The notes under the pieces are model-generated. The model was not told the origin of the DNA. It ran no database searches and worked only from the letters and a program-made list of their open reading frames with translations. The position numbers and the translations under genes were made by a program. DNA of 37,264 nt from a virus: the IMG/VR virus record IMGVR_UViG_3300033145_001574, positions 1 to 37,264 of that record; one strand, 5' to 3'. This document shows positions 7,683 through 15,457 of this stretch, piece by piece (the first letter of the stretch is position 1; each line of letters opens with the position of its first letter).

Positions 7683-8332
7683 TACTCGGAATTATACCGG
7701 CTGGTGGAAAAGCGCGACGTTGGGATGGATATCCTAAAGAGTTATTACCGAGTGCTAATGGCGTTACTTTACTCGATCGTACTGTAGCAGCTATGAATCG
7801 CGGAAATGCTGATCACGTTATGCTAATTACTAATCAAGAAAAAGTACAAATGCACGTTTATCAATTAGGCGATAAAGTTAGTTATCATATTAAAAGTGAC
7901 GAAAACTTATGGGACTCAATTACAAAAAGCTTCATATATCGAGCAGATTGGTATTTGTTTGCAATGCCAGATACATATTATCCAAAAGATATTTTTACTA
8001 ATCCAAAAATGCGCGAAAGAAATTTTGGTTTAGGCGTATTTGATACGTACACTCCTGATAGATTCGGTGTGCTAATAAATGGCAAAATACGGGATAAAGA
8101 ATATTTGTCAGGCGCATTACCGTTTGAAGCTTGGGGTACATTGAATTGGTCTTCCGCAGTTGTAAATTATTGGATATCTCATCTTGACGAAATTAATTCG
8201 TTTACAGACGCTCTTAATCTCGCAATAAAGAAATTTAGTTATCATACGTGTCGAATGGATTATTATTTTGATATGGCAGATTGGCGAAAGTATGCTGATT
8301 TTGTGAGGGAAGTGACAGAATGGGAATACTAG
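7679..8332 (+). CDS. Sugar-1-phosphate nucleotidyltransferase-like protein
   Basis: A 217-residue protein beginning MILGIIPAGGKARR, with WDGYPKELLP after it. This is the NTP-binding signature of nucleotidyl transferases that make nucleotide sugars; the usual G-G-x-G-x-R appears here as AGGKARR. MPDTYYP (about residues 99-105) may supply the metal-binding Asp. It likely supplies the activated sugar used by the two preceding glycosyltransferases. Coupled to both neighbours: ATGA at its start and a 13-base overlap with the methyltransferase gene. A sugar-modifying GT-A role instead is possible. Confidence 0.78.
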   Translation: MILGIIPAGGKARRWDGYPKELLPSANGVTLLDRTVAAMNRGNADHVMLITNQEKVQMHVYQLGDKVSYHIKSDENLWDSITKSFIYRADWYLFAMPDTYYPKDIFTNPKMRERNFGLGVFDTYTPDRFGVLINGKIRDKEYLSGALPFEAWGTLNWSSAVVNYWISHLDEINSFTDALNLAIKKFSYHTCRMDYYFDMADWRKYADFVREVTEWEY

Positions 8333-8907
8333 AAAAAATCGCGCTCGAGTATGTGGATGGAAAAGGAGTTAATCATAAAGAAGGATCGAGATTAGCGAAA
8401 TTAGCTGGAACTGTTCCTATTAAAGGTGTAATAGTCGAAATCGGTTCTTACAAAGGACAATCTGCTGCATATCTTTTAGGAGGCAGCGATGAAAGCATAA
8501 TGGTTTATTTGGTTGATTTGTGGGATCGGTCGAATCTGACTATTGTGTCAGAATCTAATCAATATGCTGTAGCGAGTGAAGGACATAAAAAACTACTTCT
8601 CAAACACTTAACTCGTTTACACTTGATACACCGAGCTGTTTTATTGCAAGGATTGTCAGTTGAACACGCAGCAAAGTGGACACTACCTATCGATATGCTA
8701 TTTATTGATGCAGACCATAGTTATGAAGGAGTTAAACTTGATTTCGATTCTTGGTATCCATTTGTGCGCAAAGGTGGTATTATCGCATTTCATGATTACA
8801 GTACTACTTGGTCAGGTGTTGTTAAACTTATTGATGAAATAGAGCAATCGGAAGATTTGAAATTTGTAGATTTAGTCGATCGAATTTGGTATGGAGTAAA
8901 AAGCTAA
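8320..8907 (+). CDS. Class I SAM-dependent methyltransferase (Methyltransf_24-like)
   Basis: A 195-residue protein with IVEIGSYKGQSAAYL as SAM-binding motif I, VYLVDLWD as the acidic end of strand 2, and DMLFIDADHSYEGVKLDFD, followed by GGIIAFHDYS. This D-x-D-H-x-Y-E pattern is typical of Methyltransf_24/cephalosporin-hydroxylase-like methyltransferases that often act on sugars. ATG 8320 has GAGGGAAG upstream and overlaps the previous gene. It closes the sugar cassette and probably O-methylates the transferred glycan; that role is inference from neighbours. Confidence 0.83.
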   Translation: MGILEKIALEYVDGKGVNHKEGSRLAKLAGTVPIKGVIVEIGSYKGQSAAYLLGGSDESIMVYLVDLWDRSNLTIVSESNQYAVASEGHKKLLLKHLTRLHLIHRAVLLQGLSVEHAAKWTLPIDMLFIDADHSYEGVKLDFDSWYPFVRKGGIIAFHDYSTTWSGVVKLIDEIEQSEDLKFVDLVDRIWYGVKS

Positions 8908-8909
8908 TT

Positions 8910-9320
8910 ATGGCAACTTATACTGATTGGGACTTCTACAAGAATACGTATTTAGGGACTGATATTGACGAAGACGATTTTGTTAAATTAGCTCTAAGAG
9001 CTAGCGCGACTTTAGATGCGTTAACTTTTGATCGAATACCTGATATTATTGAAGATAACGACGATGCTGAATTAATTGCTCTAATTGAAATGGCTACATG
9101 TTCTATTGCTGACGAAATGCAAAGTTTAATTTCGGATGGTCCTGTAGTTGCTAGTGAACGCATCGGTCAGCAGTCGGTATCGTATGTTCAAAATCCTACT
9201 ATGCAATTATCCGACGACGACAAATTCAAGAGAGCTGCAAAACTTTATCTCGGTCGTACAGGGATAATGTTTCAAGGATTCGAATCTGATGAGTATGGTG
9301 GAACAGAGGATGACGAATGA
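8910..9320 (+). CDS. Head-tail connector protein (gp6-like)
   Basis: A 136-residue, helical, acidic protein that begins ATYTDWDFYKNTYLG and continues EDDFVKLALRASATLDALT, the pattern of gp6/gp15-like head completion adaptors that form the ring below the portal. An in-frame ATG at 8886 lies within the preceding methyltransferase gene; ATG 8910 just after its TAA is preferred because the protein then starts at the usual family position. Next in the usual connector-to-tail-terminator gene order. It overlaps the next gene by ATGA. Confidence 0.78.
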   Translation: MATYTDWDFYKNTYLGTDIDEDDFVKLALRASATLDALTFDRIPDIIEDNDDAELIALIEMATCSIADEMQSLISDGPVVASERIGQQSVSYVQNPTMQLSDDDKFKRAAKLYLGRTGIMFQGFESDEYGGTEDDE

Positions 9321-9673
9321 TAACAAACGCTGATTGCACATGGTACACAAAATCGGTTGTTTTAGGTTTAGAGTCATGGGCGAGCCAAATTATTCGTAAA
9401 GTAAATTGGCAGCATCGAAAAGCTGCTAACGTAATTCAATCAGGGTTACTATCTGCGAATAGTGTGAATATATATATACCGCCTCCAAACGAGGACCTTG
9501 CGGTGAATCTAGGTGATATCTTCGTGAAAGGTGCAGTAACAGACATCATCTCTCCTAGTTTTACTATCACTGATTTGAAAGAGAAATATGCTAATGTCGT
9601 AAAAGTTACTAGCGTTGATCCGATGGATTGCGATAGCCAGCGTTTGCGCCATCTTCAAATAGGAGCTTCATAA
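9317..9673 (+). CDS. Head completion / minor capsid protein
   Basis: A 118-residue beta-rich protein (SVNIYIPPPNEDLAV, GDIFVKGAVTDI) overlapping neighbours by ATGA and TAATG. Order and size match the stopper or minor capsid protein that follows the connector in siphophages of Gram-positive bacteria. ANVVKVTSVDPMDCDSQRL near the C-terminus fits this kind of protein as I remember it. Assignment rests mostly on gene order. Confidence 0.68.
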   Translation: MITNADCTWYTKSVVLGLESWASQIIRKVNWQHRKAANVIQSGLLSANSVNIYIPPPNEDLAVNLGDIFVKGAVTDIISPSFTITDLKEKYANVVKVTSVDPMDCDSQRLRHLQIGAS

Positions 9674-10068
9674 TGACTGCTCCCTTTATTCGGACACCTC
9701 GAGGTTTTGTAACTACTGGTAGAAATGGAAGAGCTAAACTAGTTTGGAACACTAAATTTCAACCTAAATGGCAAAAACGATATACTAAAGCTCAAATATT
9801 TATAGATAGTGAGGTACTTCGTCTTTGTGAACCATTTACACCATTACTTACAGGAGTAATGATAAAAACAGGAGATCTCGGTACAAAAGTAGGAAGCGGA
9901 GTAGTTTCATGGATTGCACCTTATTCAGCAGCTCAATATTACATGAAACGTAAGAATCCTAGCAAAACAGGACCTCTTCGAGGACCTTGGTGGTTTGAAC
10001 GAATGAAAGCTATTTTCAAATCAGCAATTATTCGAGGAGCGGCTAAATATGCTAAAGGCGAATTATGA
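9673..10068 (+). CDS. Minor capsid / neck protein (HK97 gp10-like)
   Basis: A 131-residue basic protein with an N-terminal KWQKRYTKAQIFIDSEVLRL helix, the segment CEPFTPLLTGVMIKTGDLGTK, and APYSAAQYYMKRK and PLRGPWWFERMK later. The pattern (helix, P-x-x-T-G/x-L, APYA-x-x-Q, WFERM) is characteristic of minor capsid protein 2 / HK97 gp10-like neck proteins. It helps join head and tail. Starts at TAATG and ends overlapping the next gene. Confidence 0.82.
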   Translation: MTAPFIRTPRGFVTTGRNGRAKLVWNTKFQPKWQKRYTKAQIFIDSEVLRLCEPFTPLLTGVMIKTGDLGTKVGSGVVSWIAPYSAAQYYMKRKNPSKTGPLRGPWWFERMKAIFKSAIIRGAAKYAKGEL

Positions 10069-10490
10069 GTATTCTTAGCAATTTACGAACGTATTTGAAA
10101 ACATATACTAATCTAAAAACCGATGCTCCTATTTGGATTAGTTACTTAGGAGCGTCACCCACAGAATATTCTATAGTTCCTTCGCCTGGTAATCAGATTA
10201 TTGAAAAGTATATAGATGGATCGTCATTACGAACATATCCATTTGCTTTTCAATCAGTTGAAAGTACTGCTGACGATTTAGAACGACTCGAAAATATTGG
10301 ATTTTATGAAGAGTTACTAACTTGGTTTGAACACCAGACTAGCGATAAAATGTTACCTAGTTTAGATGAAGGCCAAGAGTGTATAAGCATAGAAGCACTT
10401 GGGTGGGGATTTTTGTTTGCAGAAGGAATCTCCGACACAGGTATTTATCAAGTTCAGTGTCAATTAGTTTACAATCAAGAAGCGTACTAA
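10065..10490 (+). CDS. Tail terminator / minor capsid protein 3-like
   Basis: A 141-residue protein. It begins with an amphipathic helix (LSNLRTYLKTYTNL), then a beta-strand body (PIWISYLGASPTEYSIVP, RTYPFAFQSVES) with ERLENIGFYEELLTWFEHQT and a C-terminal YQVQCQLVYNQEA strand. These features and position immediately before the tail tube gene fit the minor capsid 3 / tail terminator family, which caps the tail at the neck. Overlaps the previous gene by ATGA. Confidence 0.75.
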   Translation: MSILSNLRTYLKTYTNLKTDAPIWISYLGASPTEYSIVPSPGNQIIEKYIDGSSLRTYPFAFQSVESTADDLERLENIGFYEELLTWFEHQTSDKMLPSLDEGQECISIEALGWGFLFAEGISDTGIYQVQCQLVYNQEAY

Positions 10491-10502
10491 GGAGGTACAA
10501 TA

Positions 10503-11006
10503 ATGGCAGCAACAACAGGTAAAATAAAACGAAGTTTGATCGCAACATTTGTAGATACATCTGGACCTGCTGGAAGTGAAACTTACTTTTTGCTTGGAGA
10601 AGGTGTTATTTCCGGGAAAATCAACTATAATCCTAAAACATTGGAGGAAGTGTATATCTCCGAAGATACAGCAAATATTGCTGTTGAGAGTTACGCGCCA
10701 ACTATGCCAATTCAAATGACTGCAATTGCTGGAGACGAGGTTTTTGATTATATCAATGCTTTACGCGTAGCTCGTGCAGTATTAGGTGATGCCGAAACAA
10801 CCATCGTCAATGTTTGGATGTACGAAGATGGTGGACCTGATGCGTATCCTGCAGAGCAGCAAAAAGTAAGCATTCAAATCAATGATATCGGCGATGAAGG
10901 TGGTGCAGCAGTTAAACTCAATATGGTAATCAATTATATTGACGATCCCTTAATTGGTACATTTGACGCAGAAACTGCAGCTTTTACAGAAACTGTAGTA
11001 TCGTAA
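10503..11006 (+). CDS. Major tail tube protein
   Basis: A 167-residue beta-rich protein preceded by AAGGAGG about seven bases before ATG 10503. It begins AATTGKIKRSLIATFVD and has EGVISGKINYNPKTLEEVYISED and PTMPIQMTAIAGDEVFDYI, the layout of tail tube subunits of Gram-positive siphophages. It polymerises into the tail tube around the tape measure. Position between terminator and tail chaperones supports this. A strong ribosome site fits high expression. Confidence 0.85.
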   Translation: MAATTGKIKRSLIATFVDTSGPAGSETYFLLGEGVISGKINYNPKTLEEVYISEDTANIAVESYAPTMPIQMTAIAGDEVFDYINALRVARAVLGDAETTIVNVWMYEDGGPDAYPAEQQKVSIQINDIGDEGGAAVKLNMVINYIDDPLIGTFDAETAAFTETVVS

Positions 11007-11032
11007 ATAATTTAGTTAACAGGAGATTTTAG

Positions 11033-11476
11033 ATGAATACGGAAAGTAATATTCGTATTGATGTAGGTATTAAACGTGTCATTATAAATAATGACTCGAA
11101 TCGCATAATTGAATTCAATCCCAGTGATATAGAATTCGCCGAACGATTTTATCAATTAATAGAAGACTTCGATACAAAAATGAATGATTTCGAAGAACAG
11201 GCGAAGAAATTCGTGAATATCAAAGGATTACATAAAGAAGATATTCCTGATGATATGAAAGAGCGATTTGCTTTTATGCGAGAGGTTTGTATATTCATCA
11301 AAGATCGTATCGATAATCTATTTGGAGAAGGGACATCTCAAATAGCATTTGGTAATGCTACAAATTTTGATATGTTTGTTCAATTTTTCAATGGCCTTAC
11401 ACCAATTTTCAATGATGCTCGAACTAAAAAGATCGCGAAATACATTGATAAAACTCCTAAAAAGGTAATGAAATAA
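11033..11476 (+). CDS. Tail assembly chaperone, N-terminal (gpG-like) product
   Basis: A 147-residue, acidic, helical protein (EFNPSDIEFAERFYQLIEDF, KMNDFEEQAKKFV) with AGGAG before ATG 11033. It lies between tail tube and tape measure, the usual place of the first tail assembly chaperone. It ends TPKKVMK at TAA 11474-11476, exactly where the downstream chaperone frame opens. These chaperones coat the tape measure during tail assembly and are not in the virion. A fraction may be extended by frameshifting into the next frame. Confidence 0.8.
   Translation: MNTESNIRIDVGIKRVIINNDSNRIIEFNPSDIEFAERFYQLIEDFDTKMNDFEEQAKKFVNIKGLHKEDIPDDMKERFAFMREVCIFIKDRIDNLFGEGTSQIAFGNATNFDMFVQFFNGLTPIFNDARTKKIAKYIDKTPKKVMK
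11459..11475 (+). promoter_or_regulatory. Recoding or noncanonical start site at chaperone junction
   Basis: The downstream Gp15 frame opens at 11461, directly after a stop at 11458-11460, and has no ATG, GTG or TTG until 11617. Two readings fit. A -1 slip on the lysine codons AAA AAG (11459-11464) would join the two proteins (about 338 residues). Alternatively, AAAAAGG (11459-11465) acts as a ribosome site seven bases before ATA 11473, which stands where family members start (x-NILIDQLP) and overlaps the upstream TAA as ATAA. The heptamer T-AAA-AAG is a poor tandem-slip site because the P-site shift would land on TAA. Confidence 0.6.
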
Positions 11477-12048
11477 ACATTTTAATTGACCAACTTCCAA
11501 CTGCCGTTGAAATAAATGGGCAGGAATATGCGATAGAAACGAATTTTCGTGAGTGCTTAAAAGTTATTACGGCATTTGAAAGCGAAGATCTCGTTCAACG
11601 CGAGAAATTACTTATAATGCTTACTCTTCTCTATTCTTCAATACCCAAAGACATGACACAAGCAATAGAGACAGCAATTAGATTTTTAAATGCTGGAAAA
11701 GAAACTAAATCTAGTAATGAAGTTGGTCCGCGAGTATATTCTTTTGTTTACGACGCAAGTTTTATCTTTTCAGCGTTTAGACAAACTCATAGTATAGATC
11801 TCGAACAAATCGAGTATTTGCACTGGTGGAAGTTTTTAGCCCTGTTTATGGATTTGGGAAGTGACACTGCTTTTTGTAGTTTGGTGAATCTTCGTCGACG
11901 AGTTAAAACAGGAGTAGCTTCGAAAGAAGAGTGGAAACTATCGCTTGATATGGGAGATATATTCGATCTCCCTGAACTTGATATGAGAACACCAGACCAA
12001 AAAGCTAGAGCGAAAGAGTTTATGCGACTCATTGGAAAAGGAGACTGA
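11473..12048 (+). CDS. Tail assembly chaperone, Gp15-family (noncanonical start or -1 frameshift)
   Basis: The frame encodes a phage Gp15-family protein: NILIDQLPTAVEINGQEYAI then ETNFRECLKVITAF at the N-terminus, and WWKFLALFMDLGSDTAF later. About 191 residues result if it starts at ATA 11473. Starting at the first ATG (11617) would delete the well-conserved first 48 residues, so that start is unlikely. Gene order (gpG-like, Gp15, tape measure) matches the G/GT chaperone pair, in which the second part is often made by -1 frameshifting. It acts as chaperone for the tape measure. The family call is firm; the initiation mechanism is open. Confidence 0.8.
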   Translation: MNILIDQLPTAVEINGQEYAIETNFRECLKVITAFESEDLVQREKLLIMLTLLYSSIPKDMTQAIETAIRFLNAGKETKSSNEVGPRVYSFVYDASFIFSAFRQTHSIDLEQIEYLHWWKFLALFMDLGSDTAFCSLVNLRRRVKTGVASKEEWKLSLDMGDIFDLPELDMRTPDQKARAKEFMRLIGKGD

Positions 12049-12050
12049 TT

Positions 12051-13796
12051 GTGGTAATAAGTGGTTACGATGGTTCAATCAACATTGATACCAAAATCGA
12101 TACTGACGAATTTAACGAAGGTCTCGATGAAATGGCAAAAGAAATGGAAAAAAAGTTTGCTGAAATGAGAGACTCTATCGATGATTTCGCTACTCAAGTT
12201 CGAGAAGGATCGACAACGGCGGCAGAAGGATTAACTGTTCTTCAAGCGATAATTGCAGCTATCGGCGTTGGAGTAGTTATCGTAGCTGCTCTTATACTTG
12301 TCGCCGTTGTAGCTATTATTGCAGCAATCGCCGGTGTCATCAAGATAATGATCAAATCGATGACTGCTTTGTACGATTTAGAAGGGTATGCCACAGAAGT
12401 TAAAGAGGCTTTTGAAAACCTAAAACTCGCATTTGCTACTGCTTTTCAACCTCTATTATCTGCTGCTTTACCCATTATTTTAGTTATCATTCAATGGCTA
12501 ACTAAGCTTCTATATTTTATCCAAATGGTAGTAGCCGCTTTTATGGGCCAAAAACAAATTATGATTGCTACAGCTGGAGCAACTGGAGCTGCGGCTGGAG
12601 AAGCTGGAAAATTAGCCGAGAATTACCGCGAAGCTGGAGAAGCAGCTAAAGGCGCACTAGCATCTTTCGATGAATTGAATGTACTGCAAATCGAAGAAGA
12701 GAAACCGACGGCTGGAGGTGGAGGAATTCCAATTGTTTTCGAAATGATCGATGTTGATGAAGGAATTTGGGAAGTTGTTCAAAATATAAAACAATGGTTT
12801 GCAGATGCTTGGTTATGGGTTTCTACTAAAGCTATCGACGCGTGGACTTGGATTAAAGAAACTTGGAATACTGCTAGTGAATGGTTCCTTATGATTGTCG
12901 CACTGTGGGTAGAAGCTTTTACCGCAGCTTGGAATTGGATTTCAGAACAAGCAGCAATTGCGTGGGAATGGATTTCGGCTTCGGCTATTATAGCTTGGGA
13001 ATGGATCGTAGAAATTTGGGGAAATGCGACTACTTGGTTGTATGAATACGTTATTAATCCTTATCGCGAAGCTTTTATAGCAGTTTGGAGTTTTATTGGT
13101 ATTTTAGCTCGAAATGCTTGGGCAGTTACTAAGTGGGTCTGGAGCATCGCTAAAGCTTGGTTTATAGAACATGTAATCGATCCTTGGACAGCAGCTTTTA
13201 CCGCAGCTTGGGAATGGATTTCAGAACAAGCCACAATTGCGTGGGACTGGATTGTAGAAATATGGGGAGAAGCAGTAGCATGGTATAAAGAAAACATATT
13301 AGAACCTCTCAAAGAAGCTTTTGGAAAAGCTTTGGACTGGATTAAAGAAAAATGGACTATTATTTTCGAGTCTATTCGCGAAATTGTGATAGGAATTATT
13401 AACAAATTAATTACAGGAATTAATACGTTTATAGGTCATGTTCTTGGTGGAGTAAATCGAGTAATCGATGCGCTAAATAATCTTGGAAGCGTTGTTCCTG
13501 GATGGGAAATTATACCTAATATAGGAATTCCTGTTATCCCTCCATTATTAGCAATGGGTGCAGTTATTCCTCCTAATAGTCCATTCGCAGCGATTCTTGG
13601 AGATCAAACATTTGGAACAAATATCGAAACTCCTGAAGCTCTTTTGCGTCAAATAATACGAGAAGAAGGTGGTGGAAGTAAAGATGTTATAATTAAATTT
13701 GAAGGAGATTTAGGTGCATTAGTAATGCAACTAAAACCTTTTATTGACCAAGAAAATGTTCGTATCGGAAGAAGCATGCTAAGGAGCGCTTCGTGA
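12051..13796 (+). CDS. Tape measure protein
   Basis: A 581-residue protein starting at GTG 12051, seven bases after AAAAGGAG. It has an acidic helical start (FNEGLDEMAKEMEKKFAEM), a long hydrophobic segment (about residues 68-110, Ile/Val/Ala-rich), a second hydrophobic stretch, an Ala/Gly-rich linker, a Trp-rich repeat region (about 235-450, units like AWEWISEQ and AWxWI) and a C-terminal part ending with GGSKDVIIKFEGDL. This is typical of siphophage tape measures. At about 1.5 angstrom per residue the tail would be near 85-90 nm, so rather short. No peptidase or lysozyme domain is seen. Confidence 0.9.
   Translation: MVISGYDGSINIDTKIDTDEFNEGLDEMAKEMEKKFAEMRDSIDDFATQVREGSTTAAEGLTVLQAIIAAIGVGVVIVAALILVAVVAIIAAIAGVIKIMIKSMTALYDLEGYATEVKEAFENLKLAFATAFQPLLSAALPIILVIIQWLTKLLYFIQMVVAAFMGQKQIMIATAGATGAAAGEAGKLAENYREAGEAAKGALASFDELNVLQIEEEKPTAGGGGIPIVFEMIDVDEGIWEVVQNIKQWFADAWLWVSTKAIDAWTWIKETWNTASEWFLMIVALWVEAFTAAWNWISEQAAIAWEWISASAIIAWEWIVEIWGNATTWLYEYVINPYREAFIAVWSFIGILARNAWAVTKWVWSIAKAWFIEHVIDPWTAAFTAAWEWISEQATIAWDWIVEIWGEAVAWYKENILEPLKEAFGKALDWIKEKWTIIFESIREIVIGIINKLITGINTFIGHVLGGVNRVIDALNNLGSVVPGWEIIPNIGIPVIPPLLAMGAVIPPNSPFAAILGDQTFGTNIETPEALLRQIIREEGGGSKDVIIKFEGDLGALVMQLKPFIDQENVRIGRSMLRSAS
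12914..12974 (+). repeat. Direct repeat copy A in tape measure gene
   Basis: A 61-base unit nearly identical to 13193-13253 and in the same frame, offset by 279 bases (93 codons). It encodes a Trp-rich segment of the type AFTAAWxWISEQAxIAWxW. It shows that the Trp-rich region grew by internal duplication, a known way of changing tail length. Confidence 0.8.
13193..13253 (+). repeat. Direct repeat copy B in tape measure gene
   Basis: Second copy of the 61-base unit at 12914-12974; only a few substitutions separate them (for example GAATTG versus GGAATG, and GCAGC versus CCACA). The reading frame is kept. Confidence 0.8.
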
Positions 13797-14173
13797 TATC
13801 TATCGATGGTTCAACTTTCGACGTACCAGTATTAAATATAAAGCGTTCTGCAGACGTTTTAGATAAGTATGCTGAAAGAACGATTGATGGAAAATTACAC
13901 CGAGAAATTATTGGTGTTTATTACAATTACCAAGTTGCTTTTGGCAGAACTCTTGTTGTCGCAGATTATCATGATTTATGGGATGCTCTTACAGAACCTG
14001 TAGAATTTCATACAATTATTATTCCGGATGAAGACGGTAATCGTACTTTTCAAGCATACATCACAGGAGTTAGCGACGAATTTGTCAAAGTTCTAGATGA
14101 CGACGCTACTCGTTATATGAAAAGTTTAGTGTGCAAATTTATTGCGCAATCTCCTAGTAGAACTCCAGCATGA
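13793..14173 (+). CDS. Distal tail-like protein
   Basis: A 126-residue protein starting at GTG 13793, overlapping the tape measure stop (GTGA), with AAGGAG (13781-13786) six bases upstream. It begins ISIDGSTFDVPVLNIKRSAD, continues with GVYYNYQVAFGRTL, and has a beta-rich C-terminus. The gene after the tape measure usually encodes the distal tail protein (Dit) or a small tail-tip adaptor; the belt-like strands and small size fit a minimal Dit. It would form the ring linking tube and tip. Assignment rests on order and general pattern. Confidence 0.68.
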   Translation: MISIDGSTFDVPVLNIKRSADVLDKYAERTIDGKLHREIIGVYYNYQVAFGRTLVVADYHDLWDALTEPVEFHTIIIPDEDGNRTFQAYITGVSDEFVKVLDDDATRYMKSLVCKFIAQSPSRTPA

Positions 14174-15447
14174 CAACTAATGTTCGAGTTACGTTTGGAG
14201 ATGTCGAATTCTCAGGAACAGATATTCGAGAAGCAATTGTTACTGAGGAATTTAATCCGTTAAGTATCACGTTACCTATTAGCACTTTGAATTTGTTACT
14301 CTACTCAGAAGACGCAGATTTTTCTATTCTTAATCCAGCAGGAGATTACGAAGATCTCAAGTATCGTGCGCCTCTTGCTGTCTATGCTAGTATAAATGGA
14401 GTTGAGAAATTTATTGGGCAATATTTTCTAAAGTCATGGGAAAATAAAAGCGAAACTCTAATTCGATTTCAGTGTATGGACTCAATGGGAGTACTCAATT
14501 CTCTAACAACTTATTTAGGAGGAATCTGGTTAACTCCTATAACAATGGGAGAATTAATTGATACTATATTAGGCGAAGCGGGCGTATCTTATGACCTCGA
14601 TCCTAATCTTACCGATGTAGAACTTACAGGTTGGATACCAGTATGCACTTATCGTGAGGCTTTGCAGCAAGTTTTGATTGCTGGAGGTGGTTATGCAATT
14701 TGTGCTCGTCAATTAGGAGGCATAAAAATTGGCACTATTTTAGCATTGGGCGTAACTACGAAAGGTATTATTACAGGAGTGGGAAGAACAGGACAATCGC
14801 GTAATTGGAAGAAGCGATGGCGTCCTTCGCAATGGGAAGGAGTTGTAGGAACTATATCCATTCCTCGTTCAGAACAAGGAGCTAATACAAAACCAATTTT
14901 ACGACCACTAATTACTGGAGTTGATGTTGAAGCGCATGACATCACAGAAGGAACTGGTACACGAAAACTTTTCGATGGCGAATTGGCTATTGGGGTACAC
15001 GATATTATATTCAGTCAACCGATGCATACTTTGTCTGTATCAGGCGCAATTATTTCTGCGAGTGGAGCTAATTATGCAGAACTTACAGTTGCAAGCGCTG
15101 GAGCAGTTACATTAGATGGGTCAGTATATGATGACACAGTTACTGTATTTTCTCATGGCACACCTCCTACTCCACCACAAACAGAAAACAGACTGCGATT
15201 AGAAAACGGTTCTCTTGTTAATTCTGCTAACGCAGCAACTATTGCTGAATTAGTATATAATTATTATGCAGGTAGATATAAGCAATCAGCAAAACTTATC
15301 AAACCTCTCGCTAAAATAGGCGATCCTGTGCTAATAGAAACTTTGTATGACCGAGAGATTAATGGAATCGTAGAAAAAATGGTGGTTAATTTAGCGGGTG
15401 GTTACCTCGCTCAAACAGATGTAATCGGATCAGTGGAACCTTTATAG
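14170..15447 (+). CDS. Tail-tip / baseplate hub protein
   Basis: A 425-residue beta-rich protein. N-terminal region TTNVRVTFGDVEFSGTDIREA then LNLLLYSEDADFSILNP; middle region with MGELIDTILGEAGVSYDLD and TYREALQQVLIAGGGYAIC, a pattern seen in gp27/Tal-like hub proteins; then a beta domain and a Lys-rich segment YKQSAKLIKPLAKIGDPVLI typical of the hub C-terminus. It overlaps the preceding gene by ATGA. It would sit below the distal tail ring and close the tube. No peptidase or lysozyme domain follows, so it is a minimal hub. Confidence 0.72.
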   Translation: MTTNVRVTFGDVEFSGTDIREAIVTEEFNPLSITLPISTLNLLLYSEDADFSILNPAGDYEDLKYRAPLAVYASINGVEKFIGQYFLKSWENKSETLIRFQCMDSMGVLNSLTTYLGGIWLTPITMGELIDTILGEAGVSYDLDPNLTDVELTGWIPVCTYREALQQVLIAGGGYAICARQLGGIKIGTILALGVTTKGIITGVGRTGQSRNWKKRWRPSQWEGVVGTISIPRSEQGANTKPILRPLITGVDVEAHDITEGTGTRKLFDGELAIGVHDIIFSQPMHTLSVSGAIISASGANYAELTVASAGAVTLDGSVYDDTVTVFSHGTPPTPPQTENRLRLENGSLVNSANAATIAELVYNYYAGRYKQSAKLIKPLAKIGDPVLIETLYDREINGIVEKMVVNLAGGYLAQTDVIGSVEPL

Positions 15448-15457
15448 GAGATAAATA

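Noticed and set aside
9284-9295. CTGATGAG on the plus strand, a possible hammerhead core
   Set aside because: It is inside the connector coding sequence with no paired helices or GAAA partner at the right distance.
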